DNA from: Paenibacillus sabinae T27
GTDB lineage: Bacteria > Bacillota > Bacilli > Paenibacillales > Paenibacillaceae
NCBI RefSeq assembly: GCF_000612505.1
Contig: NZ_CP004078.1
Location: 3,325,252-3,389,251, forward strand
DNA: 64,000 bases
Direction of reading: 5' to 3'
Part shown: positions 54,345-61,891 of the stretch, piece by piece
Layout: each line of letters begins with the position of its first letter
Position numbering within the stretch: position 1 is the stretch's first letter
The notes under the pieces: generated by a model
Told to the model about the DNA's origin: nothing
Database searches by the model: none
What the model saw: only the letters and a program-made list of their open reading frames with translations
Program-made: the position numbers and the translations under genes

Positions 54345-55421
54345 TTACTTAACTTCGGATGCGTTGTCTTTTGTAATCTTTTTGTAGGAGATCCATACGT
54401 ACTGGTTGTCGGAAATGTCAAAGCCCACGTTGTCCTTCGTCGGCGCTTCGCCATTAGCAAGCAGAGCGGCCAGCGTGATCGCTGCCTTGCCCTGGCTCTT
54501 CGCATCGTTAAGCACGGTTCCGAGCATCGTTCCCTCTTCCAGCGCCTGTACTGCCGGAGCGGTAGCGTCAACGCCTACAACCGGCATGTATTTGTCGCCC
54601 GAGAAGTAACCCGCGGCTTTCAATGCCTCGATCGCGCCGAGCGCCATATCGTCGTTGTTCGCCAGAACGGCTTCAATCTTATCGCCATGCGAGCCGAGGA
54701 ACGCGGCCATCTTCTCCTGGCCTTTTACGCGGTCCCACATCGCAGTGTCTTCCGCCAGCTTCTCCACCTTGATGCCGGCGTCTTCAATCGCCTGAATCGA
54801 ATACTTCGTGCGCAGCTCGGCGTCCTGGTGTCCCGGCTCACCTTTGAGCATCACATACTGCAGCACGCCGTCCTTGTTCTTGTCGGCTTCGGGATGAGCC
54901 TTCCAGTAGTCAACGATAAGCTGGCCTTCCAGTGTGCCGGACTCCTCCGCTTTGGCGCCTACATAGTAGACCTTGTCCCACTTCTTCATATCTTCCGGGA
55001 GCGGCTCGCGGTTCAGGAACACCACCGGAGTGTTGGCCGCTTTCGCTTTATCGATAATAACGCCCGCCGCCGTCCGGTCAACCGGGTTGATCAGCATGCC
55101 GTTGTATTTCTTGGTAAGGAACAAATCCACCTTATCATTCTGTGTAGGCTGGGAGTTCTGGCTGTCCACGATGTCCACCTCGGCGATGCCTTTGGCGGAT
55201 TCCTCAATCGCGTTGCGGACCCCTGTCATGAAGGTATCGTCAAATTTATAAATCGCTACGCCGACTTTTGGCGTTTTGCCTGAGCCGCCGCTGCCTGCGG
55301 AATTGCCGGAACCGGTTGCCGCCGCGCCGCCGGAGTTGGCCGAATTGTTATTGCCGCCGCAGCCAGCCAGAGCAGCACCGAGTAATGCGCTTGCAAGTAA
55401 GACGGAAGTGATTTTTTTCAT
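54345..55421 (-). CDS. mglB: Galactose/methyl-galactoside binding lipoprotein MglB
   Basis: A 358-residue sugar-binding lipoprotein. Lipobox LAGC near residue 20 after a signal peptide (MKKITSVLLASALLGAALAGC), a Gly/Ser/Asn linker, then a periplasmic-binding-protein fold (GVAIYKFDDTFMTGVRNAIEESAKG, NPVDRTAAGVIIDKAKAANTPVVFLNREPL, NNDDMALGAIEALKAAG). The start is the M before KKITS; the longer frame is not needed. First gene of mglBAC. A CcpA-type site lies upstream. Confidence 0.9.
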   Translation of the reverse strand: MKKITSVLLASALLGAALAGCGGNNNSANSGGAAATGSGNSAGSGGSGKTPKVGVAIYKFDDTFMTGVRNAIEESAKGIAEVDIVDSQNSQPTQNDKVDLFLTKKYNGMLINPVDRTAAGVIIDKAKAANTPVVFLNREPLPEDMKKWDKVYYVGAKAEESGTLEGQLIVDYWKAHPEADKNKDGVLQYVMLKGEPGHQDAELRTKYSIQAIEDAGIKVEKLAEDTAMWDRVKGQEKMAAFLGSHGDKIEAVLANNDDMALGAIEALKAAGYFSGDKYMPVVGVDATAPAVQALEEGTMLGTVLNDAKSQGKAAITLAALLANGEAPTKDNVGFDISDNQYVWISYKKITKDNASEVK

Positions 55422-55500
55422 AAGAAATTTGACCTCCTGGTATTTTGTCTTTTTGCTCTTTGCCCCCTCGCTCCCGGGCACATGTTTATTATGCAGGAAA

Positions 55501-55514
55501 TGTAAGCGTTTGCG
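55501..55514 (-). promoter_or_regulatory. Candidate cre site upstream of mglB
   Basis: CGCAAACGCTTACA on the minus strand agrees with the cre pattern TGNAARCGNWWWCA at all but the first base. It lies about 80 bp before the mglB start and between a weak -35 (TTCGCA) and -10 (CATAAT). This fits catabolite repression by CcpA. Confidence 0.5.
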
Positions 55515-55638
55515 AATATAAAATACTCCTCAGTTTTAGCAAAATTCTCATATCATATTTTTAAGCTTGTCCTCCTTGGGCAGACAAAATCCAGCATTTT
55601 CAGCGGGAACTGTGCGGGTGGAGGAGACTTTCAAGCAA

Positions 55639-55679
55639 AAAAAAGGTTTGGGCCGACTTTGGCGTCTGCCCAAACCTTA
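55639..55679 (-). terminator. Terminator of the NifX-domain gene
   Basis: Arms AAGGTTTGGGC and GCCCAAACCTT around a GACGCC/GGCGTC-like inner part; on the minus strand followed by eight T. It separates the NifX-domain gene from mglB. Confidence 0.8.
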
Positions 55680-55724
55680 ACTCAGGTGACCGCTGATTAA
55701 GTTATCCTGCGGCCCTTTCCACCG

Positions 55725-56099
55725 TCATTCCGCCTGCTCGCGGTCAAGAAACGCCCGGTTCTTCCGCTTGTTCTCGAACGCAATCAGCTTGCCGAGCGCA
55801 TCCTCGACCGTTCCCCTGCTGGAATACACCGAAATTCCGATCTGCTTCAGCCTCTGCTGCGCTCCCGGCCCAATCTGAAGCACAAGCACCTTGCTACAGT
55901 CCTTCAACATATCGACTGTCCGGCTGAGCTCATCGGTATGATGCTCTCCTTCCTCCCTTGTCGTAACGTTGTCACGGACTTCCAGCAACTCCCATTGACC
56001 TTCATCGCTGACTTCATAAATATAGAACCGCTCGCTTCTTCCAAAATGCTGATCGACAAGCTCTCCGTCGCTGCTTCCTACCGCCAGTTTGTAAGACAT
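55725..56099 (-). CDS. NifX/NafY-like iron-molybdenum cofactor-binding domain protein
   Basis: A 124-residue single-domain protein of the NifX/NifB-C-terminal (dinitrogenase Fe-Mo cofactor) family: MSYKLAVGSSDGELVDQHFGRSERFYIYEVSDEGQWELLEVRDNV, then DMLKDCSKVLVLQIGPGAQQRLKQIGISVYSS. Such domains bind NifB-co or FeMo-co on its way to the enzyme. Start at 56099 with GGGAGA upstream, rather than the longer frame. A promoter (-35 TTGATA, -10 TAGAAT, 18-bp spacer) lies about 100 bp before it. It follows the dehydrogenase/nifB-2 pair but has its own promoter and terminator. Confidence 0.85.
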   Translation of the reverse strand: MSYKLAVGSSDGELVDQHFGRSERFYIYEVSDEGQWELLEVRDNVTTREEGEHHTDELSRTVDMLKDCSKVLVLQIGPGAQQRLKQIGISVYSSRGTVEDALGKLIAFENKRKNRAFLDREQAE

Positions 56100-56301
56100 T
56101 CTGCAATCTCCCTTCTCATTCGCCGCCTGCAAGCCTTCCATATGAAACTCCGCACGGCATACGGCCGCCTTGACACGGCGCTGCGTAGCGAAATTCTAGC
56201 ATGAAAGCTGCAAATCTATCAATGAAAATAGATGCAAGGGAAGAAAATCCGGCGGTGAAAGCAAGGAAGATTTCATCAATTCAGCAAAAGTAATCCTGTT
56301 C

Positions 56302-57411
56302 TTAACTAATACTGACCGCTCTGCTGGCCAGAATCTCACGGCCGTAACGGTCGGCTGCAAGAATGGCTTCCTTCAGAAGCGGAACGCTCACTTCAAACGC
56401 CAGCCGCTCCCGGGCTTCGGGATCAATATCCACACTCTCAGCGATTTTGGCCGCCTGAACGGAAATGTCGCCGCCAATACCTAGCTGCTCCAGAGTGACG
56501 GGAAGCGTAAGCTCACACAGAAATGAAATCAGCTCGTTGATTTCCTGTAAAGTCTTGCCCGCAAGTACAAACTGGACGATTAAGCCGAAGATAACCTTTT
56601 CTCCATGAAGGCTGCCGTGGGTTGCAGGAAGAAAGGTCAGACTGTTATGAATCGAATGGGCCAACGCCACCCGTGGATTTCCTTGCGTAATGCTGCCCGC
56701 AAGACCGGCCAGTGCAATTACGGCATCCACGGTCTCGGCAAATGCTGGTGTAATAGCGCCGCTGCCCGCTGCCTGAGAGGCCTCCACCGCCTGTTCATCA
56801 AGAAGATCGAGCGCAAGCCGCGATACGCTTAAGCCGATGCTGAGTGACAGATCGGGCCGGCCAGCGGCATTAGGCTCCGCTTCATGCCATTTAACGATCG
56901 TATCGGCGATGCCTGCCTTCAGGTAACGGGCGGGGGCAGAAGCGAGAACGGCCGTATCCGCCAGAACAAGCAGCGGGGATTCCTGAAGCGGACGCGGAAA
57001 CGCATATCTTCCTTCTTCATCGTAAATAATCGTCAGTGCGGACCAGGCTGCGCAGGTGGCGGCAATCGTCGGAACGCTAATGACGGGAACACCGCCGTCC
57101 TCGGCGGCCGCCTTCGCCAAATCGAGCACCCGGCCGCCGCCGATGCCGATAACGCAATCGGCACCAGTCTCGCGTACGAGACGGGCATAGCGGGTGATTG
57201 CTGCGGCGGTACATTCACCCTCAAACGTATGCACGTGATAATGTACGCCCACGTCGTCAAGGCTTGGCAGCAAGTGCTTGCCTGTCAGCGCAAGCGCCGT
57301 ATTTCCGCCGATAATGAGAGCGTTTTGGCCAATTTCGGCAATTAGCGGACCTGCCGAATCGAGAATGTTCTTCTCGCGAATATAGGTCTTCGGGGCTTTC
57401 AACGTTATCAT
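56302..57411 (-). CDS. Iron-type alcohol dehydrogenase (GldA/HcxA-like)
   Basis: A 369-residue NAD(P)-linked oxidoreductase of the group III metal-dependent (glycerol dehydrogenase) family. NAD loop CVIGIGGGRVLDLAKA; metal ligands Asp in GIADTIVKWHE, His in ALAHSIHNSLT and His in GSLHGEKVIFG. The NAAGRPDLSLSIGLSVSRLALDLL stretch is closer to the YbdH/HcxA hydroxycarboxylate dehydrogenases than to GldA. Start at 57411, with AGGAGG nine bases upstream. It lies 89 bp after nifB copy 2, behind an intercistronic terminator. A role with a hydroxy acid such as the organic ligand of a nitrogenase cofactor is only a guess. Confidence 0.85.
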   Translation of the reverse strand: MITLKAPKTYIREKNILDSAGPLIAEIGQNALIIGGNTALALTGKHLLPSLDDVGVHYHVHTFEGECTAAAITRYARLVRETGADCVIGIGGGRVLDLAKAAAEDGGVPVISVPTIAATCAAWSALTIIYDEEGRYAFPRPLQESPLLVLADTAVLASAPARYLKAGIADTIVKWHEAEPNAAGRPDLSLSIGLSVSRLALDLLDEQAVEASQAAGSGAITPAFAETVDAVIALAGLAGSITQGNPRVALAHSIHNSLTFLPATHGSLHGEKVIFGLIVQFVLAGKTLQEINELISFLCELTLPVTLEQLGIGGDISVQAAKIAESVDIDPEARERLAFEVSVPLLKEAILAADRYGREILASRAVSIS

Positions 57412-57438
57412 AAACCCGCTCCTCCTGATTTTGCCAAC

Positions 57439-57505
57439 AAAAAAGCCAGCCGCCCGGGTTTCCCCTTGAATGAATATCGGCTTGGCTTCCGGTTGATCCG
57501 TCAAC
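57439..57505 (-). promoter_or_regulatory. Attenuator-like leader between nifB copy 2 and the dehydrogenase
   Basis: Minus strand: a small hairpin GTTGA-CGGA-TCAAC (plus 57492-57505, overlapping the nifB stop codon) is followed by CGGAAGCC. This begins a terminator stem AAGCCAAGCCG/CGGCTGGCTT (plus 57443-57452 with 57478-57488) and six T (57439-57444). The dehydrogenase start is 28 bp further on, so read-through would be controlled here. Confidence 0.65.
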
Positions 57506-58832
57506 TAATTTGGCTATCTCTGAAATAACGGTAATAACGGCCGCATTCGGCCAGCAGCTCCTGGATTCCGCCTTTACGCGTGATCGCCATAATATCGGCC
57601 TGCCGGAGTTTCTCCTGCGGATACTCGCCGATTCCCGAGCACAGAAGAATGCGGCAGTCGCGAAGAAGATGTATAGTGTCTTCAAGAATAGCGCCTTTGT
57701 CCGCCCCTTCGCCGCAGTCGGCCGTGCCGTTGCAGTACGCCTGGATTTTGCGGATGCCCAGCAGCTTGCTCTCCCGGCCATGAACTTCATAGATCAGAAA
57801 TTCTTTGGCATGGCCGAAATGCATGTTTACCTTGCCGCCTCCACGAGTGGCCACAGCGATTCGTATGCCCGTCTCCGCATCTCCGTGATTTGCAAAGCGT
57901 CTCCGGTGCCTGTTTTCCAATTCATCATCCAGCTCCTTGAGCAGCTGCTCCCTCTCACCCAAGGAGTAGACTGGCAGCTTCTCGCTATTTCCGGTATCGT
58001 ACAGGTCCTGTCCCCTGTCTTCACCCAGCAGCCCAACCGCATCGGCCCGGCACTGCCGGCAATGCCTCATCACCGGTATAATCGCAGCCGATTCCTCCTG
58101 CACTTTGACGGTTAACTCCGGATCGGGCGCCTGTCTGCCTTCCCGCTCATAGCGGCTCCCCGGAGAAATGATAAGCGGCATAATGTTATGCGAGAATGCC
58201 CCCAAATCCCGGACCGCGCGCGACACTTCGGCAAGATGGCCGTCGTTCACCCCTGGAATTAACACAGAATTCACCTTGACCCGGATGCCTCTGGCGGCAA
58301 TCTCGCGGATTCCGGCAAGCTGTCTTTCAATCAGGATGGCTGCGGCTTCCTGCTCCCGGTAAGCTTTTCCTTTGTGAAAGATGGCCTGGTAAACCTGGCT
58401 TCCGATCGCGGGATCGATCGTGTTCATCGTAACCGTAACATGGTTGATCCGGTAACGCTCGATCTCGTCCGCATAATCCGCCAGCATCAGGCCATTGGTG
58501 CTTAGGCACAGCTGCAGATCGGGCATTCCTTCCGCCAGCAGGGCGAATGTATCAAACGTCTCCTGCGGATTGGCCAGCGGATCGCCCGGTCCGGCGATGC
58601 CCACTACCGTCAATCTGGGAAGCACCGCGACAGTCCGCTGAACCTTGCGGTAAGCCTCCTCCGGTGTAAGCACGCGGCTGACGACGCCGGGTCTGCTCTC
58701 GCTGACACAGTCGTACTTAATATTGCAGTATTTGCAGCTGATATTGCATTTGGGAGCCACGGCCACATGCATTCTGGCAAAATATTCATGAGCCAATTCA
58801 TCGTAACAAGGATGCCTGGTGCTCTGCTGCAA
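57501..58832 (-). CDS. nifB: NifB, nitrogenase cofactor biosynthesis radical-SAM protein (copy 2)
   Basis: A 443-residue NifB closely related to copy 1. Radical SAM Cys29, Cys33 and Cys36 in ARMHVAVAPKCNISCKYCNIKYDC, then VGIAGPGDPLANPQETFDTF and LCLSTNGLMLADYADE; the C-terminal NifX-like domain (RIAVATRGGGKVNMHFGHAKEFLIYEV) is complete. TTG at 58832 is preferred, with AGAGG eight bases upstream; it gives the same distance to the HPCY motif as in copy 1. Makes NifB-co for a nitrogenase cofactor. It has its own promoter and attenuator leader, directly behind a sugar-sensor operon, a most unusual place. Confidence 0.93.
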   Translation of the reverse strand: MQQSTRHPCYDELAHEYFARMHVAVAPKCNISCKYCNIKYDCVSESRPGVVSRVLTPEEAYRKVQRTVAVLPRLTVVGIAGPGDPLANPQETFDTFALLAEGMPDLQLCLSTNGLMLADYADEIERYRINHVTVTMNTIDPAIGSQVYQAIFHKGKAYREQEAAAILIERQLAGIREIAARGIRVKVNSVLIPGVNDGHLAEVSRAVRDLGAFSHNIMPLIISPGSRYEREGRQAPDPELTVKVQEESAAIIPVMRHCRQCRADAVGLLGEDRGQDLYDTGNSEKLPVYSLGEREQLLKELDDELENRHRRRFANHGDAETGIRIAVATRGGGKVNMHFGHAKEFLIYEVHGRESKLLGIRKIQAYCNGTADCGEGADKGAILEDTIHLLRDCRILLCSGIGEYPQEKLRQADIMAITRKGGIQELLAECGRYYRYFRDSQIS

Positions 58833-58871
58833 AACATTCACCCTCTTTCATCTCGTTTGTCCACGGCAACC

Positions 58872-59006
58872 AAAAAAGGCCAAGCTCCATCACCAAAGTG
58901 ACAGGGCTTAGCCTCCAGTTTACCAGTGAGCTCAACCATAATATCAAGTAATTACATCGGAATTGTTTATATATAGATCATAAACCTTGTTAATCCTGTT
59001 TGTCAA
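58872..59006 (-). promoter_or_regulatory. Promoter and attenuator leader of nifB copy 2
   Basis: Minus strand: -35 TTGACA (plus 59001-59006), 18-bp spacer, -10 TATGAT (plus 58977-58982). About 35 nt into the message come GTTGA (plus 58932-58936) and CTGGAGGCTAA (plus 58908-58918). The latter opens the terminator stem GGCTAAGC/GCTTGGCC (58906-58913 with 58878-58885) with six T (58872-58877). AGCTC (58928-58932) can pair with GAG-G-CT (58910-58915) instead, giving an antiterminator. The nifB start is 40 nt further. Confidence 0.7.
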
Positions 59007-59039
59007 CAAAATTTGCCAATTGTGGTCTCGGGGATACAA

Positions 59040-60062
59040 TTACCGCACGAAGGGAAACAGCAGCTTTTGGTTCTCCGGCCACAGCATATTATCCAGATCG
59101 ATCAGCTTTGTCCCCGTATCGACCCGCTCCGGTACCTGGATGCCCTGGAGTATTTCTACGGCGTTCTTGACTGCCAGATAACCGTTGCTGAAAGGGTTCT
59201 GGATCACGGCAGCCTGCACAATGCCTTCCTGAATCTGCTCCATCATGGCAGGGGAGCTGTCAAAAGCGACCATCTTAATGCGGCGGAGTCCGCGCTCCTG
59301 AAGCACAGCCGCCGCTCCCTGCGACGCTGTCTCGTTCAGTGCCGCGATGCCGCTTAGATTCGGATGCTTATTGAGCATCTGCCTTGTAAGCTCTTTGGCT
59401 TCCCCCATAACTGAAGGCGTATAGGAAATGTCCACCACATGCACGGACGGATAGCGGGCGACGTAATTCAGAAAGCCTCTTTCCCTTTCGTCAGCGTCTC
59501 TGGCTCCGTAATCGAAATCGCTCTCCGGGCCGCTCTCCCGCTGATCCGAAGTATTTGTAAAGTTCAGAATGCCGATTTCGCCGGAGCCGTTCAGGAGCTG
59601 AACAAGCCGCTCGGCGGATTTCTGACCCGCTTTGTAGCCGTTCGAGCCGATGTAGGTCGTCACCCTGGCCGATCCGACCTCGGCATCGACGGAAATGACC
59701 GGAATCCGGTTAAAGGCTGCCTTGTCGACAACCTGGGCCAGCCCCATATAGCTGCTCGCCGCCAGAATAATCACGTCCGCCCGCTCCTTGATGGAATCTT
59801 CGACCATGGCGATCTGCCGCTTCACATCGCTCTCCGTATCCGGAGCCTTGAACGTCAGCTTCACGTTGAATTCCCTGGCGGCGGCCTCTGCCCCCATTTT
59901 TACCGTGTTCCAGTAATCGCCCCTGTTCATTTTCACGATCATATGGATGCTGCGGGTCTTCCCGACATCAAGATGCGGCGGGGACGAGCCGAGGCAGGAA
60001 GACAGCACAGCTCCCATAAAGATGACGAGAAGCAGAGTGAGCCCAATCCGTATACGTTTCAT
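59040..60062 (-). CDS. Sugar-binding lipoprotein of a YesMN-type sensor
   Basis: A 340-residue binding protein of the RbsB/LacI-like family: lipobox LSSC at residues 20-23 after an N-terminal signal, then IVKMNRGDYWNTVKMGAEAAAREFNVKLTF and ADVIILAASSYMGLAQVVDKAAFNRIPVISVDAEV. Its ATG overlaps the stop of the sensor kinase gene, so it is coupled to it and probably presents a sugar to that kinase rather than feeding a transporter. The mglBAC genes further on are the probable target. Confidence 0.86.
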   Translation of the reverse strand: MKRIRIGLTLLLVIFMGAVLSSCLGSSPPHLDVGKTRSIHMIVKMNRGDYWNTVKMGAEAAAREFNVKLTFKAPDTESDVKRQIAMVEDSIKERADVIILAASSYMGLAQVVDKAAFNRIPVISVDAEVGSARVTTYIGSNGYKAGQKSAERLVQLLNGSGEIGILNFTNTSDQRESGPESDFDYGARDADERERGFLNYVARYPSVHVVDISYTPSVMGEAKELTRQMLNKHPNLSGIAALNETASQGAAAVLQERGLRRIKMVAFDSSPAMMEQIQEGIVQAAVIQNPFSNGYLAVKNAVEILQGIQVPERVDTGTKLIDLDNMLWPENQKLLFPFVR

Positions 60063-61888
60063 TGGGATTTCGCCTCCTCCATCGCTGTTTCGCCGTCTTC
60101 ACCCGCATCCCTAGCCGGAAAAGTAACCGTAACCGTGGTGCCTTCCTCAATCTCGCTCTCAAAGGACAGGCCGTATTCCCGGCCATAGTACAAGCGGATT
60201 CGCTCATGCACGTTGCGCACGCCGACGCCGGACCCGCCCCTGCTTTTTGCGCCGCCCTTTAACATATTTTTCAGCATGTCCCCGCTCATTCCAAGCCCGT
60301 TGTCCCTGACCGTAATCACGACCAGACCGCTTCGCAGCTCCGCAGAGATTTCAATCAGCCCCTCGTCGGGCATCATTTCAATCCCGTGATACAGCGCATT
60401 CTCGACTATCGGCTGAAGAATCAGCTTGACCGTGGAACAATTCAATACCTCCGGCTGCGCCTTGATCTCGTAGCGGAATTTATTTTTGAACCGGAAGCTT
60501 TGGATGACGAGATAATGACGGATATGATCAAGCTCCTCCCGGAGCGTAATAATATTCTTGCCCTTGCTCAGACTGATGCGGAAAAACCGGGAGAGCGACT
60601 GGATCATCGTCACCACCTCCTCATTCTTGCCGCGTTCGGCCAGCCGGATGACGGAATTGAGCGTATTGTACAAAAAATGCGGATTGATCTGGGATTGCAG
60701 CACTTCCAGCTCGCCCTTGCGTTTCGTTTCCTGCTCGTAAATAATCTGGTCCATCAGCTTGCGGATGCGCTGGAGCATCAGATTGAACCGTTTGGACAAC
60801 TGCTCTACCTCGTAAGGGCCGCGGACATAGATCGAGGTATTCAAATCCCCCTCCACCACCTGCTGAACGGTACGCTCCAGCTTGGAGATCGGGCGGGCAA
60901 TTCTGGCGGACAGCAGCACGGACACGACGATGACGCACAGGATGGACAGCGGGAGGAACAGCATCATGAATTGATTGAGATCCCGTTTGGTCGTCACAAT
61001 CTCGTCGTAATAGGCGACGCCGACGATTTTCCAGCCTGTCTGATCCACCGTGCGGACAGTGATGAACCGCTTCTCTCCCGTGGATTCGTCCAGATAGCTG
61101 CAATAGGCGTACTCTAGCACCGGCTCCACATTCTCATATTTCAGTCCGGCATAAATCAGTTGCTGCTGCGGATGGTACACAATATTTCCGAGGGAATCCA
61201 GAATATAGGCATAGCCTCTTTTTCCCAGCTTGACCTGTTTGCTTAACTCGTCGATGGTGCGGAAATTGAAGTCGACAAGCAATATTCCTTTTTTTCTTGT
61301 ACCGTGGTCTGTGTAAGCGATCATTTTGCTCATGGATACCACCCAGGTGTAACGCTGCTTGAATAAGTTCTGGACATGCGGCTGGGAAAAAGATATCTCT
61401 CCCGTCTTCCCGGGTGCGGTAAACCAGCTTTGTTCCCCCATCCGGGTGTTGCGCCTCATCGGGGCGGACGGAACGTCCAGCACCAGACGGCCTTCAGGCG
61501 TGAAGACGGCGAAGGACACCAGATCCTCCCGGGATTCGAGCAGTGTAGACAGGCTTTCTTGCAGCATCGGTGAATCAATGGACGCATTCTGCCCGATCTG
61601 CTGCTCCGCTTTCTCATAAATATTGCGCATGCCGTTCACATACAGCCCGAGATTGTAATTGACCTGCTCGATAATCTGCTGCATATTCAGGCTCGCATTC
61701 TCCTCCGCCGTCTTCGCGAACTTGTTGTACAGCGCAAAGCTGACGATAACCGTCACGAGTACGGCGATCGAGGTCAGAGTTACCGTCAGGATTACCTGAA
61801 TGCTGAGCAGCTTGGAGGTAAATGTTCCCCCTGGACGGCCACGCCGCTGCGGATGATGCGGAAAGAGACGGGTCCGCTCTTTGGGCAT
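60059..61888 (-). CDS. YesM-type sensor histidine kinase
   Basis: A 609-residue membrane sensor kinase: first helix (LLSIQVILTVTLTSIAVLVTVIVSFALY), an outer dCACHE-like domain of about 250 residues, second helix (MLFLPLSILCVIVVSVLLSA), HAMP (ARPISKLERTVQQVVEGDLN), His_kinase domain with the phospho-acceptor His in LQSQINPHFLYNTLNSV, and a HATPase (RDNGLGMSGDMLKNML; GGSGVGVRNVHERIRLYYG). It works with the response regulator 3 bp upstream and the binding protein overlapping its end. Expected to sense an external sugar. Confidence 0.9.
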   Translation of the reverse strand: MPKERTRLFPHHPQRRGRPGGTFTSKLLSIQVILTVTLTSIAVLVTVIVSFALYNKFAKTAEENASLNMQQIIEQVNYNLGLYVNGMRNIYEKAEQQIGQNASIDSPMLQESLSTLLESREDLVSFAVFTPEGRLVLDVPSAPMRRNTRMGEQSWFTAPGKTGEISFSQPHVQNLFKQRYTWVVSMSKMIAYTDHGTRKKGILLVDFNFRTIDELSKQVKLGKRGYAYILDSLGNIVYHPQQQLIYAGLKYENVEPVLEYAYCSYLDESTGEKRFITVRTVDQTGWKIVGVAYYDEIVTTKRDLNQFMMLFLPLSILCVIVVSVLLSARIARPISKLERTVQQVVEGDLNTSIYVRGPYEVEQLSKRFNLMLQRIRKLMDQIIYEQETKRKGELEVLQSQINPHFLYNTLNSVIRLAERGKNEEVVTMIQSLSRFFRISLSKGKNIITLREELDHIRHYLVIQSFRFKNKFRYEIKAQPEVLNCSTVKLILQPIVENALYHGIEMMPDEGLIEISAELRSGLVVITVRDNGLGMSGDMLKNMLKGGAKSRGGSGVGVRNVHERIRLYYGREYGLSFESEIEEGTTVTVTFPARDAGEDGETAMEEAKSQ

Positions 61889-61891
61889 GGA

